In this document: positions 41,146-50,418 of the stretch, one piece after another
How the letters are laid out: each line of letters begins with the position of its first letter
How positions within the stretch are numbered: the stretch's first letter is position 1
From: Kribbella pratensis
Lineage (GTDB): Bacteria; Actinomycetota; Actinomycetes; Propionibacteriales; Kribbellaceae
Length of the DNA stretch: 64,000 nucleotides
Assembly: GCF_004365355.1 (NCBI RefSeq)
Contig: NZ_SODP01000004.1
Coordinates: forward strand, 404,266-468,265
Direction of reading: 5' to 3'
Made by a program: the position numbers and the translations under genes
The notes under the pieces: model-generated
Databases searched by the model: none
Told to the model about the DNA's origin: nothing
Seen by the model: only the letters and a program-made list of their open reading frames with translations

Positions 41146-44100
41146 CCGTCTCCGGCGAGCGGGTCCAGTCGGTGGTCAGGACGTGATGGACTCGCCAGCC
41201 CGTGGTTGTCAGAGCGCTGGGGTGAGTGGTCAGTCGTTCCAGCAGGGTGTCGGACGCGACCCGGTCGGGCGTGTCCACGAGTACTGCGAGGCGATGGCCG
41301 GCGTCCTCCGGCAACTTGAGCGCCAGGTCGCAACGGAACACCGACTCGCCCACCGCGGTGTCGACCTCGACACCGCGGGCCTCCAGCGCCGCGGCGAGGT
41401 GCTCGATCACGGCGCTCGGTCGCGCTGACGCCGGGGCCTTGACGGCGTACGGCGTGAGGGCGGCCTTCGCGGCGACCTGGTCGCCTCGGGAGACCGCGGT
41501 GGCGTACGCGAGGAACCGGCGGAGGGTGTTCGCGCCGTCGTTGTAGGTGTTGGTGATCGCCTCGGGTTCGATGCTGCTGACGATCACCATGTGCTCGCGG
41601 GCGCGGCTGAAGATGACGTTCAGGCGCTTCTCGCCGCCGGAGGTGTTGATCGGGCCGAAATTCATCAGCATCCGACCGTCCGGTCCAGTGCCGTAGCAGA
41701 CGCTCATCAGGATGATGTCGCGCTCGTCGCCCTGCACGTTCTCCAGGTTCTTCACGAACAGGCCGGCGTCCTGCTCGCCATGCGTACGCACCTGCTCCGC
41801 CTCGTACAGCGCCGCGAACTCCGGGTCTGCCTCCGCCAACTGATCCAGCGCCCGCTCGATCTCACCCTGCTGGGCCTCGGAGAACGCCACGATCCCCAGA
41901 CTCTTCCCGGTCTGCCGGACCAACGTCTCGCGCACCAAGGCGGCGATCCATCGTGCCTCGGCAGGGTTGGTGCGCCGGACGTACACGCCGTCGACGAGCC
42001 GCACCGCCGTGATGCTTCCCGCCAGCATGCTGTCGCAGACCTCGGACACCATCGGGGAGTCGGACCGCACGGTCCACGGCGGCGCGGCATGCGGTGGCAG
42101 CCGATCCGGAACCGTCGCGAGCTTGCCCTGGTAGAACGCCGAGTTGCTGAACGAGATCAAAGCTTCCGAACGACTCCGGTAGTGCCAGGTGAGCATCGTC
42201 GACGCGAGCCGCAGCGCGCTGATCGAGAGGAAGCTGTCTTCGGTGAGCGCGATCCCGACCTGCTCGGCTGCCTCGTCTTCGACGTCGATTTCTTCGTCTG
42301 AGGTCCGCACGCGGAAGTATTGCGTGGGCGGCAGTTGCATCTGGTCGCCGACGACGATCACCTGTGGCGCTCGGTGCAGTGCCGGGATCGCCTCCTCGAC
42401 CGGGATCTGGCTGGCTTCGTCGTACACGACGACGTCGAATGAAGTTGTCAGAGGCAACGTTTCCGAGACCGAGGACGGACTCATCAGCCAGACCGGCCTG
42501 AGGACCGAAACCACCTCGCCGGGCGCGCCGGAGGCGAGGTCGCGGATCGACCGGTACCGCATCACCTTGCCGAACTCGTGTTCCAGCTCCCGGCGACCGG
42601 TCGCGAAGGTCTTCTTCCGTTCGCGGTCCTCGGGCGACATCCCGGTGACGCTCTGCTCGGAGTGCGCGACCTCGGCAAGGAAGCGGCGGCGGACCTGGGC
42701 GATGACTACCTGGGCGTTGAGCTCGGTCAAGTCGTCGTACACCATGCTCAGTTCGCCGACGATGGCGTCGACTCGAGCGGAGGAAAGCTGCAGGGGTGCG
42801 ACCGCGCGGGCGCGTTCCCATTCGGCGGCGCAGACGGCGTACTCGAGCTGGTCGGGTGAGGCGTCGAGCTGGCGCAGAGCGGTGAGTACGGACGGCGGGG
42901 CGGTGGCGAGGTCGCGCAGTTTGGGACCGACTGCGCGTACGACGGGGCTCTCGGCGACAAGCCGGTCGGCGAGGTCACGGAGGCCGTCGACCGTCAGCGT
43001 GTCCCAGTGGTCGGCGAGCAGGTCCTGCGTTGGCTCTTCGGCTTCGTCGAGCGCGTCGGCCAGGCGGGAGAGCTCGGCGGGCGCGCCTTCGCGGAGTACG
43101 AACTGCCAGCCGGGCACGGTCTTGCGGGCAGCTGCGAGTTGGTCGATTAGTTCGCGCGGGTCGTCGACAGCCCAGTCGCGACGGGTCTGCTCGGTGTGTC
43201 GCTCGACGGCGGCCGAGGCGGATTGCGCGCCGACGAGGTCGGTGAGGGTGTCGGTGATCGATGGTTGTACGGCGCGGCCGGTCGCGTCGAAGCGGGCGCG
43301 AACGAGGTTCTTCACCCGGCGCCAATCACCGCTCAGGAAGGAGAAAACCCCACCTTCCTTGCCCTGAGCAACCTTCAACGCCGCCCGCGCATCAGCCGGC
43401 GCCAGCGGCTCGCTCCACCCGCCGGCCTCCTTCCAAGCCGCGCCCTCAGCCACGGTCAACCGCTTCCGCTCAGCCCCAGCAGCCGCCAACTCAGCAGCCT
43501 CACCGGACCGGGGAACAATCGCCTCCACCCGATCCACAGCCACCAACGGCTCGAGCACCCGGCCAAGCCGAGCCAGCGCCCGAACCTCCCGCACCCCCGA
43601 CCCTGCCGCCTCCAGCGCTTCCACGGCGGCTGCCACCACGTCCCACCTTGCTCGGAGTTCCCGCGCGTCGGCAGTCAGGTCGGCGCCGTCCCAGCGCTCG
43701 GTCGCGACGTAGGCAAGCGAACTTCGCGCCAACACCCCGCCCGTAGAGGGATCCGCCGACGCCAGCTCGCGAGCAACCTCACGCACCGAATCCCGCGCCG
43801 CCCACCAATCCCCAACCTCAGGCACCACCGAGTCAGGAGTCCAAGCATGTACGTGCAGTTCGGCCAGGCGGGTGATGAGGTCGCGTAGCCGGGGGTCTCC
43901 AGAGGCCAACTGATGTTCGAAGGCGTCGACCGTCGACAACAGACGGTCGACGCGCATAGTCAGCTCGGCGCGGCGGGTGGTTAGCGTGTCCAGGTCGTCC
44001 TCGGCCGCTAGCCAGGATTCGTAGGTTTCGCGCAGCCCGTGGACGAACGCCTTCTTGTCACCCTGGGAGTCGTGGATGAGCGCGCACAACCCGTCCAACC

Positions 44101-46096
44101 GCCGGCTGGCCAACCTCGCGTGCACCACGTCGAGCGCAGCTCGCTTCTGACAAACGAAGAGGACCCGCTTCCCCCGCGCCACGAAGTCGGCGATCAGGTT
44201 CGTGATCGTCTGCGACTTCCCCGTCCCAGGCGGACCCTGGATCACGAAGCTCTCGCCCCGCCGCGCACGAGCGATCGCCGCCACCTGTGAACCATCAGCA
44301 GGTACGACGAGATGTCGATCAGCCGGCGCCAGCTCAGGCGGAGTACTGCCGATCGGTCGCGGACGATCCGAGAACAGTTGCTCGAAAGACGGCGCCGACT
44401 CCCCGCTGGTCAGCAGATCGTCGTAATCGCGGACCAGCCCCAGCGTCCGATAGTTGAAGTTAGCCAGCGAGACCGCGCACAGGTCGACGTCCCACGAGTA
44501 CGGCCCGCCCTCGGTATCCAGCGAGTACACGTCGGTCTCGAGAGCCCTCGCCGGCCGCGGCGCCTCGCCCAGCGCAATCCCCAACGGCAGCGTCTGCTCC
44601 GCGATCTGCGTCCGGTAGATCTGCACACCCAGCGGCTGATAGTCCGCACGCCGATACGAGTACGGGTACTGCTTCCCGCCGAACCCCGTCGCAACGTTCC
44701 CGCGCCGCCGCCGGTTGTACGTGCGTAGCCGCGTCATCGCCCGCTGCCGCACCAGGTCGATCCGAGGCTTCTCCCGCAGGTGTAGCTGCAACCCCGGCTC
44801 CGTCGCCTGGATCTCCTTCGCCAACCGCTCGTGCAATTCCCGCAGTGCACCCGGCGACGACAGATCGACCGTCTCCGGCAACGTGATCCCGTACAAGACC
44901 CGCAAACTGTGTCGCAGCGTCGGGTTGACCTCGGCGATCGGATCGGTGACCCGCAACGTGTACGAATCCCGTACGCCGCGCTTCCGCGTCAGCTCCACCT
45001 TCGCCAGCACCAGCGGCGACGCGATCCGCGTATCCCGATCGTTCTTCAAGTCATGCCAGCGCAGGAACGCCGGCACCAACCGCAACTGGTCCTGCCCATA
45101 GTCGGCCCGGTCGCGGCGAGCCGTCGAGATCAGCTTGTCCAACGTGTTCGCGGCGTACGGCGCCTCGTCGTACCGGATCCATTTCCCCAGCGGCTGCGCC
45201 TTCTTCAGCAACTCGCCCGCGAGGTCGTCCCGCCACGTGAACAGCTGCTCCGAGCGGATCGTCCGTACGTCGAGCATCAGCGGCACCGACACCTCGGTGA
45301 GGTTCAGCGTCTGAGCGGTTGGCCGGAAGTTGATCAGCCGATTACGCCGCGACAGGTCGAACAGCCTGTCCCGCAACGCTCCCAAGACGGCCGTACGCCG
45401 GTCCGCCGCACCCCGGACGATCGCCTCGACGTCGAAGTCCAACGGCTGATCGCGGTAGTTCTCGAGCTGCTCGATCAGCGAATGCAGGTCCTGCGCGCGC
45501 CGGTGCCGGTCCGGCTCGACCATCTGCGCCGCGACCGAGACGATCACCGGATGCAGATCCGGATCGAGCTTGTACAAGTTGCCTCGGGCATCGATCAGCG
45601 TGGCGACATCCGCGGTCCGGGACAGGTCGAGGCCGCAGCCGAGCGCGAGCAGCAACTGCCCGAGGCTGAAGATGTCGGTGAGCTGATCGTGGTGGCCGAC
45701 TACGTGCTCCCAGCTCTGCCAGCCGGCCACCAGCGTCGGGGCAGTGATCGCAGCCGGCACCGGCTCGGGCACGACGGTCTTCTCCTGACCGCCGCTTTCA
45801 CCCAGATCGATGTCGGACTGCCGGTGCATGACGACCTCGACAGCCGTCGGTCGCGACCCCTGCCGTGCATCGAGCTCACGCACGGCGAGCGTCGGGCGGC
45901 CCGCGTCCTCAGGCGCGAAGCCGAGCCGGTTCTGCTCGTCGACGATGATCCGATCCAGACCACGCAACGGCGCGACCAGCCCGCGCTCATGCACTGCGGC
46001 TGTCTCGTGGAACAACGGCAGCACGGCGGCCAGCAACGCATCGTTACCCAGCCCGCCCTGGGAGACGGCCAGCGCAACGAGATCCTCAGCGCTCAT
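41102..46096 (-). CDS. Giant DUF4011-type SF1 helicase with degenerate kinase-lobe and nuclease-like ends
   Basis: 1664 residues from ATG 46096, overlapping the M48 gene stop (ATGA). Parts seen: a kinase C-lobe-like segment (about 120-200) with TDIFSLGQLLLALG around Asp141; a DUF4011 region (about 215-310) beginning ALRDRLFDLSRRNRLINF; SF1 helicase core with Walker A GPPGTGKSQT (Lys627), long coiled/helical insertion (about 690-1150), Walker B DEAS (Asp1226/Glu1227), motif III VVGDQMQLPP, and C-terminal motifs LTWHYRSRSEALI and LNVIFSRAREHMVI; and a C-terminal Vsr/MTES_1575-like nuclease fold (about 1555-1664) with Asp1590. In that fold the usual acidic residue before Asp1608 is Leu1606, so cleavage is doubtful. 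Such proteins occur in predicted anti-phage loci. Likely cytoplasmic, acting on DNA or RNA together with the peptidase. Confidence 0.88.
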   Translation of the reverse strand: MSAEDLVALAVSQGGLGNDALLAAVLPLFHETAAVHERGLVAPLRGLDRIIVDEQNRLGFAPEDAGRPTLAVRELDARQGSRPTAVEVVMHRQSDIDLGESGGQEKTVVPEPVPAAITAPTLVAGWQSWEHVVGHHDQLTDIFSLGQLLLALGCGLDLSRTADVATLIDARGNLYKLDPDLHPVIVSVAAQMVEPDRHRRAQDLHSLIEQLENYRDQPLDFDVEAIVRGAADRRTAVLGALRDRLFDLSRRNRLINFRPTAQTLNLTEVSVPLMLDVRTIRSEQLFTWRDDLAGELLKKAQPLGKWIRYDEAPYAANTLDKLISTARRDRADYGQDQLRLVPAFLRWHDLKNDRDTRIASPLVLAKVELTRKRGVRDSYTLRVTDPIAEVNPTLRHSLRVLYGITLPETVDLSSPGALRELHERLAKEIQATEPGLQLHLREKPRIDLVRQRAMTRLRTYNRRRRGNVATGFGGKQYPYSYRRADYQPLGVQIYRTQIAEQTLPLGIALGEAPRPARALETDVYSLDTEGGPYSWDVDLCAVSLANFNYRTLGLVRDYDDLLTSGESAPSFEQLFSDRPRPIGSTPPELAPADRHLVVPADGSQVAAIARARRGESFVIQGPPGTGKSQTITNLIADFVARGKRVLFVCQKRAALDVVHARLASRRLDGLCALIHDSQGDKKAFVHGLRETYESWLAAEDDLDTLTTRRAELTMRVDRLLSTVDAFEHQLASGDPRLRDLITRLAELHVHAWTPDSVVPEVGDWWAARDSVREVARELASADPSTGGVLARSSLAYVATERWDGADLTADARELRARWDVVAAAVEALEAAGSGVREVRALARLGRVLEPLVAVDRVEAIVPRSGEAAELAAAGAERKRLTVAEGAAWKEAGGWSEPLAPADARAALKVAQGKEGGVFSFLSGDWRRVKNLVRARFDATGRAVQPSITDTLTDLVGAQSASAAVERHTEQTRRDWAVDDPRELIDQLAAARKTVPGWQFVLREGAPAELSRLADALDEAEEPTQDLLADHWDTLTVDGLRDLADRLVAESPVVRAVGPKLRDLATAPPSVLTALRQLDASPDQLEYAVCAAEWERARAVAPLQLSSARVDAIVGELSMVYDDLTELNAQVVIAQVRRRFLAEVAHSEQSVTGMSPEDRERKKTFATGRRELEHEFGKVMRYRSIRDLASGAPGEVVSVLRPVWLMSPSSVSETLPLTTSFDVVVYDEASQIPVEEAIPALHRAPQVIVVGDQMQLPPTQYFRVRTSDEEIDVEDEAAEQVGIALTEDSFLSISALRLASTMLTWHYRSRSEALISFSNSAFYQGKLATVPDRLPPHAAPPWTVRSDSPMVSEVCDSMLAGSITAVRLVDGVYVRRTNPAEARWIAALVRETLVRQTGKSLGIVAFSEAQQGEIERALDQLAEADPEFAALYEAEQVRTHGEQDAGLFVKNLENVQGDERDIILMSVCYGTGPDGRMLMNFGPINTSGGEKRLNVIFSRAREHMVIVSSIEPEAITNTYNDGANTLRRFLAYATAVSRGDQVAAKAALTPYAVKAPASARPSAVIEHLAAALEARGVEVDTAVGESVFRCDLALKLPEDAGHRLAVLVDTPDRVASDTLLERLTTHPSALTTTGWRVHHVLTTDWTRSPETVTSQLVDALHRPSD

Positions 46097-47256
46097 CCGA
46101 CCACCTCCGACGCCTGCACGAACCTCGCTCGTTGCTTGTCGCTCCATCCCAGCTCGTCGTCCGCGACGTCGACGTACCCCGGCAGTCCTGAACGCCGCGC
46201 GAGCGCCAGTGACGCGACCAGCCCGGCGTCGCCGACATCCGGGTCGGCCGTCGCGAGATCGAGGAGCAGATAACACAGGTACCGCTTCGTCGCCGCTGCC
46301 AGCGGTCTTGGTCGCGGCGTCGGGGCCCCATCCACCGGACGCACTGTCAACGGCTCGTCGAACCGCACAGTTCCCGCGGGCTCGCCCGGACTGTCCGCGA
46401 ACCCGGCAGCCGCCGTCGCCACCGCATCGGTCCGCAGGCCGTCGGTCTGTGCGATCACGCCAGCAAAATCACGGCTGAGCTCGCGCAACACCACAGCGTC
46501 GAGGAGATCCGGCGCATCCACGTCGAGCGGCCCGGTCACCAGCTCCTCGACGTACTCACCGTCGGCCCAGTTCTTCAAGGCCCAGGCCCGTCCAACGGCC
46601 TCCGGATGTGTGGTCCCGCGACTCCCCGAGCGCAGATCGAGCGACTCCGCCTGGCGCAGGTACGCCGCGGGGTCCGCAGTACTCAGGCCTGTCTCCAGCT
46701 TCAGCAGAGCGCGGATCGTCGTACTCAGGTCACCGCACGCCGTGAGCGCGCCACGATCCGCGAACAGCTCTGTCGCCAGAGACCACCGACGATGCGTCTC
46801 GAGGTACTGCGAGGGCGTCCGCGCATCACCGGCCGCCGCGTCGAGCAGCCTGTCGACAGCGAGGTACCCGCCGTCCTCGGCCTGCCACAACAACCGGTGC
46901 GCGAGCTCATGCCCGATCACCGCCGTCAGCTCGTCCTCGTCCAGCCGATCGAGCAACGGCCCCTGGAAGAGAATGACCGGTCTGACCTGGTGAATGTACG
47001 CCGCGTTGGGCTCCCCACTCACCTGGAAATAGTCGATCTCCTCATCGAGCTCCAGCGCTCGCGCCGCCCGCTGTCCGGCCCGGAACACCGACGGATGGGC
47101 GTCCGGCTCCAATCGGTACGCGTTCCGCAACAGCACGTCGTCGAGCGAGCCCTCCGGCTCACCGTGCAACGCCGCCCACGCGCGCTCGTCCTGACGGCGC
47201 ACGACCGCCAGGACAGCTCGGTGATACCCAAGGACGGACAACATGCCGGCAACCAT
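46093..47256 (-). CDS. M48-type zinc metallopeptidase coupled to the helicase
   Basis: 387 residues from ATG 47256 (ATG 47244 possible). Zinc motif HELAH (His116, Glu117, His120 from this start) and a downstream ELFADRGAL that supplies the third ligand in the M48 pattern ExxAD. No membrane helix is obvious, unlike HtpX; the N-terminus resembles other soluble M48 enzymes that begin with a short helical domain and use a VxGxPNAAYI-like strand. The C-terminal 150 residues are helical and poorly conserved. The stop overlaps the helicase start by 4 bp, so the two products are made together. The gene starts 38 bp after the siderophore ATPase stop. Confidence 0.82.
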   Translation of the reverse strand: MVAGMLSVLGYHRAVLAVVRRQDERAWAALHGEPEGSLDDVLLRNAYRLEPDAHPSVFRAGQRAARALELDEEIDYFQVSGEPNAAYIHQVRPVILFQGPLLDRLDEDELTAVIGHELAHRLLWQAEDGGYLAVDRLLDAAAGDARTPSQYLETHRRWSLATELFADRGALTACGDLSTTIRALLKLETGLSTADPAAYLRQAESLDLRSGSRGTTHPEAVGRAWALKNWADGEYVEELVTGPLDVDAPDLLDAVVLRELSRDFAGVIAQTDGLRTDAVATAAAGFADSPGEPAGTVRFDEPLTVRPVDGAPTPRPRPLAAATKRYLCYLLLDLATADPDVGDAGLVASLALARRSGLPGYVDVADDELGWSDKQRARFVQASEVVG

Positions 47257-47294
47257 AACCACCCCGACCGACGAAAACGTGTGCCAAGGACAGG

Positions 47295-48191
47295 TCAGTC
47301 GGGTGCTGGACGGCAGACGCCGTTGGCCGCCGCGCTGGCTGCCAGGGCTGCGGCTGCCGGGTTGCCGGACACCGCGGCGGGGTCCGTGCGAGTGGTGTGC
47401 CGGCCGATCGGTACGACCATCGGCGTGCCGGCGACCGGGTCGGGGACGACCTTGACGGCCAGGCCGAAGACGTCCTGGACCACGTCCTCGGTGATCACCT
47501 CCGCGGGGTTGCCCTCGGCAACGATATCGCCGTCCTTCATCGCGATCAGATGGTCGCCGAACCGGCAGGCCTGGTTGAGGTCGTGCAGCACGAGCACGAT
47601 CGTCCGGTCGTCGGACTTGTTCAGGTCGACGAGCAGATCGAGCACCTCGAACTGGTGCGTCAGGTCCAGGAACGTCGTCGGCTCGTCCAGCAGCAGGATG
47701 TCGGTCTCCTGCGCCAGCGCCATCGCGATCCAGACCCGCTGCCGCTGACCGCCGGACAGCTCGTCGATCGGCCGGTCCGCGATCGACAGGACGTCGGTCG
47801 ACGTCATCGCCTCCGCGACGGCTTCGTCGTCGGCTTTCGACCATTGCCGGATCCATCGCGTCCGCGGGTACCGCCCGCGGCCGACGAGATCCGCGACCGT
47901 GATCCCCTCCGGTGCGGTCGGCGACTGCGGAAGCAGGCCGAGCTTGGTCGCCACCTCGCGCGTCGGGATCTGCTGGATGCTCTTGCCGTCCAGCAGCACG
48001 GTCCCGCGCGACGGCTTCAGCAAGCGCGCCAGCGTCTTCAGCAACGTCGACTTGCCACACGCGTTGGCGCCGACGATGACGGTGATCTTCCCGGTCGGGA
48101 TCCGCACCGACAGGTCGTGGATGATCTCCCGCTGGTCGTACCCGACCGCAAGACCGTCGGCAGCCAAGCTGTGTTCCACACCGTTCTCCAT
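47295..48191 (-). CDS. Siderophore-type ABC transporter ATP-binding protein (FecE/FepC-like)
   Basis: 298 residues. Walker A VGANACGKSTLLKTLARLL, signature ELSGGQRQRVWIAMALAQ, Walker B ILLLDEPTTFLDL and the His switch VLVLHDLNQACRF. The C-terminal tail is Ala-rich. It energises the two FecCD-like permeases encoded just upstream, for ferric-siderophore or heme uptake. Iron regulation is expected from the box at 50321-50339. Confidence 0.93.
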   Translation of the reverse strand: MENGVEHSLAADGLAVGYDQREIIHDLSVRIPTGKITVIVGANACGKSTLLKTLARLLKPSRGTVLLDGKSIQQIPTREVATKLGLLPQSPTAPEGITVADLVGRGRYPRTRWIRQWSKADDEAVAEAMTSTDVLSIADRPIDELSGGQRQRVWIAMALAQETDILLLDEPTTFLDLTHQFEVLDLLVDLNKSDDRTIVLVLHDLNQACRFGDHLIAMKDGDIVAEGNPAEVITEDVVQDVFGLAVKVVPDPVAGTPMVVPIGRHTTRTDPAAVSGNPAAAALAASAAANGVCRPAPD

Positions 48192-48194
48192 CTC

Positions 48195-49232
48195 TCAGCC
48201 ACCACTTCCGACACGGTTGGCCCGGGCCAGCAGGAACATCAGGTACGGCGCACCCACCACGCCGGTCACCACGCCGACCGGCAACTGCGTGTCGCCGAAC
48301 GCGTGCTGGGCAACAAGATCCGACAACGCCACCACGAGCGCCCCGAGCAGCCCGGACGCGATCATCGCCGGCCCTGGCGAGCGGGTCAGCCGCCTCGCGA
48401 TCGGCGGCGCCACGAACGCCACGAACCCGATCGGCCCCGCCGCCGCAGTAGCCACCGCAGCGAGCAGTACCGCGATCACGATCAGCCCGAGCCGCGACAC
48501 CTCCACCCGCAACCCCAGCCCGTACGCCGTCTCGTCGCCGAGCTGCAGGATCCGCAGCTGCTGCACGAGGAACAGCAGGAACGGCAGCAGCACGACGAAC
48601 GTGATCGCCAGCGACCGTACGTTCGACCAATCCCGCCCGTTCAGACTCCCGGTCAACCAGATCAGCGCCTGCTGAGCGATCTCCACCCGCGCCTTCGTCA
48701 ACAGGTACGACGTGATGCTGGTGGCGATCGCACCGATCCCGATGCCGATCAGGATCAGCCGGTAACTCGACACCCCGTGCCGCCAGGCGAGCACGTACAT
48801 CAGGAACGCCGTCAGCACCGCACCGACGATCGCCGACACCGACACCGCGACCCCGGTCAAGCCGAGCGTCACGATCGCGAATACCGCGAACGCGCTCGCG
48901 CCGTACGTCACACCGATGATGTCCGGGCTGGCCAGCGGGTTGCGGGCGATGCTCTGGAAGATCGTGCCGGACAGGCCCAGCGCCGTACCGACGAGGAGGC
49001 CGGTGAGTGCCCTGGGCAACCGAAGCGTGTTGACGATGAACTCGGTCGCGTGGTCGCCGCCGCCGAACAGCGTCTTGACCACGTCGGTGACCGGGATCTT
49101 GAAATCACCCAGCGACAACGAGACACAGAAGGTCGCGAACACCGCGACGGCCAACGCGACGATGACGACGAGTGAACGGGTCTGCCGAGCGGCGCGCGCC
49201 CGGGCAACGATCTGAACTGCCTCAGCCGTCAC
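48195..49232 (-). CDS. FecCD-type siderophore permease
   Basis: 345 residues from GTG 49232, overlapping the preceding permease stop (GTGA). About nine to ten helices; family segments LRLPRALTGLLVGTALGLSGTIFQ, NPLASPDIIGVTYGA and AGPIGFVAFVAPPIARRLT. Forms a heterodimer with the other permease. The stop lies 3 bp before the ATPase start. Confidence 0.93.
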   Translation of the reverse strand: MTAEAVQIVARARAARQTRSLVVIVALAVAVFATFCVSLSLGDFKIPVTDVVKTLFGGGDHATEFIVNTLRLPRALTGLLVGTALGLSGTIFQSIARNPLASPDIIGVTYGASAFAVFAIVTLGLTGVAVSVSAIVGAVLTAFLMYVLAWRHGVSSYRLILIGIGIGAIATSITSYLLTKARVEIAQQALIWLTGSLNGRDWSNVRSLAITFVVLLPFLLFLVQQLRILQLGDETAYGLGLRVEVSRLGLIVIAVLLAAVATAAAGPIGFVAFVAPPIARRLTRSPGPAMIASGLLGALVVALSDLVAQHAFGDTQLPVGVVTGVVGAPYLMFLLARANRVGSGG

Positions 49233-50302
49233 AGGTCCGCCAGCTTCCGTCGGCGTACCAGGATGATGAAGAAGGGCGCACCCAGGACCGCGGTCACGAT
49301 GCCGACCTGGAGCTCACCGGGTTGCGCGACCACCCGGCCGATCACGTCCGAACCGAGCAGCAGGATCGGCGCGAGCAGCATCGAATACGGCAGGATCCAG
49401 CGGTAATCCGGACCGGTCACCAGCCGCGCGACATGCGGGATGGTCAGCCCGACGAACCCGATCGGCCCCGCCGCTGCGGTCGCTGCTCCACACAGCAGTA
49501 CGACGACCACCGCGACGAACAACCTCGCCAGTCCGACTCGCTGGCCAAGCGACTTCGCCACGTCGTCCCCCAGCGACATCGCGTTCAGCACCCGCCCGCA
49601 GAACAGCGACAGCACGATCCCGACCAGGATGAACGGCGCCACCTGCGCCGCGACGTCCGAACCGCGCCCCGCGAACGATCCGACTGACCAGAACCGGAAC
49701 TGGTCGAACGTGTCGACGTCACCGATCAGCACAGCCGTCGTCAACGACCCGAGCATCGCCGTCAGCGCCGCACCCGCCAGCGCGAGCTTCACCGGCGTCG
49801 CACCCTCGCGCCCGAGCGACCCGAGGAAATAGACGACGACGGATGCTGCGGCCGCGCCGGCGAAGGCAAGCCAGACGTACGACGTCAGCGTCGACAACCC
49901 GAACCAGTAGATGCCCCCGACAACGAACAGGGCAGCGCCACCGTTGACGCCGAGGATGCCGGGGTCGGCCAGCGGGTTGCGGGTCACGCCCTGCATCAAC
50001 GCCCCCGACAACCCGAGCGCCGCACCGACCATGAGCCCGATCAGAGTCCGCGGCACGCGCAGCGAGTGGACGATCACGTGATCGGTGTTCGACTCGTCGT
50101 AGTGACGCAGGGCATCGATCACCGTCGACAGCGGGATCTGCTTCGACCCGACCGCGATGCTGAGCAGGATCACCAGGATCAGCAGGACGACGCACCCGAT
50201 CAGTCCGAGGACGAGCGTGGTCCGCCGGGCCCGCCGCCGAGGACGCGGAGAAGCGGCTGCCAGGTCGGGGTCGGCGGAGACGACGGCACTAGGCGGTGGC
50301 AT
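49229..50302 (-). CDS. FecCD-type siderophore permease
   Basis: 357 residues from ATG 50302. Contains VPRTLIGLMVGAALGLSGALMQ, NPLADPGILGVNGGA and GPIGFVGLTIPHVAR, as in FecC/FepD. First gene of the permease-permease-ATPase set. No gene for a substrate-binding lipoprotein accompanies it, so a separate one must serve the importer. The promoter region carries an iron box. Confidence 0.93.
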   Translation of the reverse strand: MPPPSAVVSADPDLAAASPRPRRRARRTTLVLGLIGCVVLLILVILLSIAVGSKQIPLSTVIDALRHYDESNTDHVIVHSLRVPRTLIGLMVGAALGLSGALMQGVTRNPLADPGILGVNGGAALFVVGGIYWFGLSTLTSYVWLAFAGAAAASVVVYFLGSLGREGATPVKLALAGAALTAMLGSLTTAVLIGDVDTFDQFRFWSVGSFAGRGSDVAAQVAPFILVGIVLSLFCGRVLNAMSLGDDVAKSLGQRVGLARLFVAVVVVLLCGAATAAAGPIGFVGLTIPHVARLVTGPDYRWILPYSMLLAPILLLGSDVIGRVVAQPGELQVGIVTAVLGAPFFIILVRRRKLADL

Positions 50303-50320
50303 TGGACTTTCGGGATCCTC

Positions 50321-50339
50321 TTAGGTAAGGCTAACCTCT
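50321..50339. promoter_or_regulatory. Iron box (IdeR/DmdR1-type operator)
   Basis: TTAGGTAAGGCTAACCTCT matches the known actinobacterial iron-box consensus (TTAGGTTAGGCTAACCTAA) at 16 of 19 positions. It is between the divergent permease and siderophore-interacting protein genes and covers their likely -10 regions (TAGCCT on minus, TAACCT on plus). Iron-loaded DtxR/IdeR-type repressor should silence both sides. Confidence 0.85.
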
Positions 50340-50418
50340 GGGTGCTTCACCATAACCCGGCCGCCCTCGGGTGCGCACACTGCGCCTCCCCCTGCGAAGT
50401 TTATGGAGAAACCACAGT

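Noticed and set aside
47257..48630. N-terminal extension of the peptidase frame through the ATPase gene
   Set aside because: The extension lies out of frame inside the conserved ATPase gene; the peptidase itself begins near 47256.
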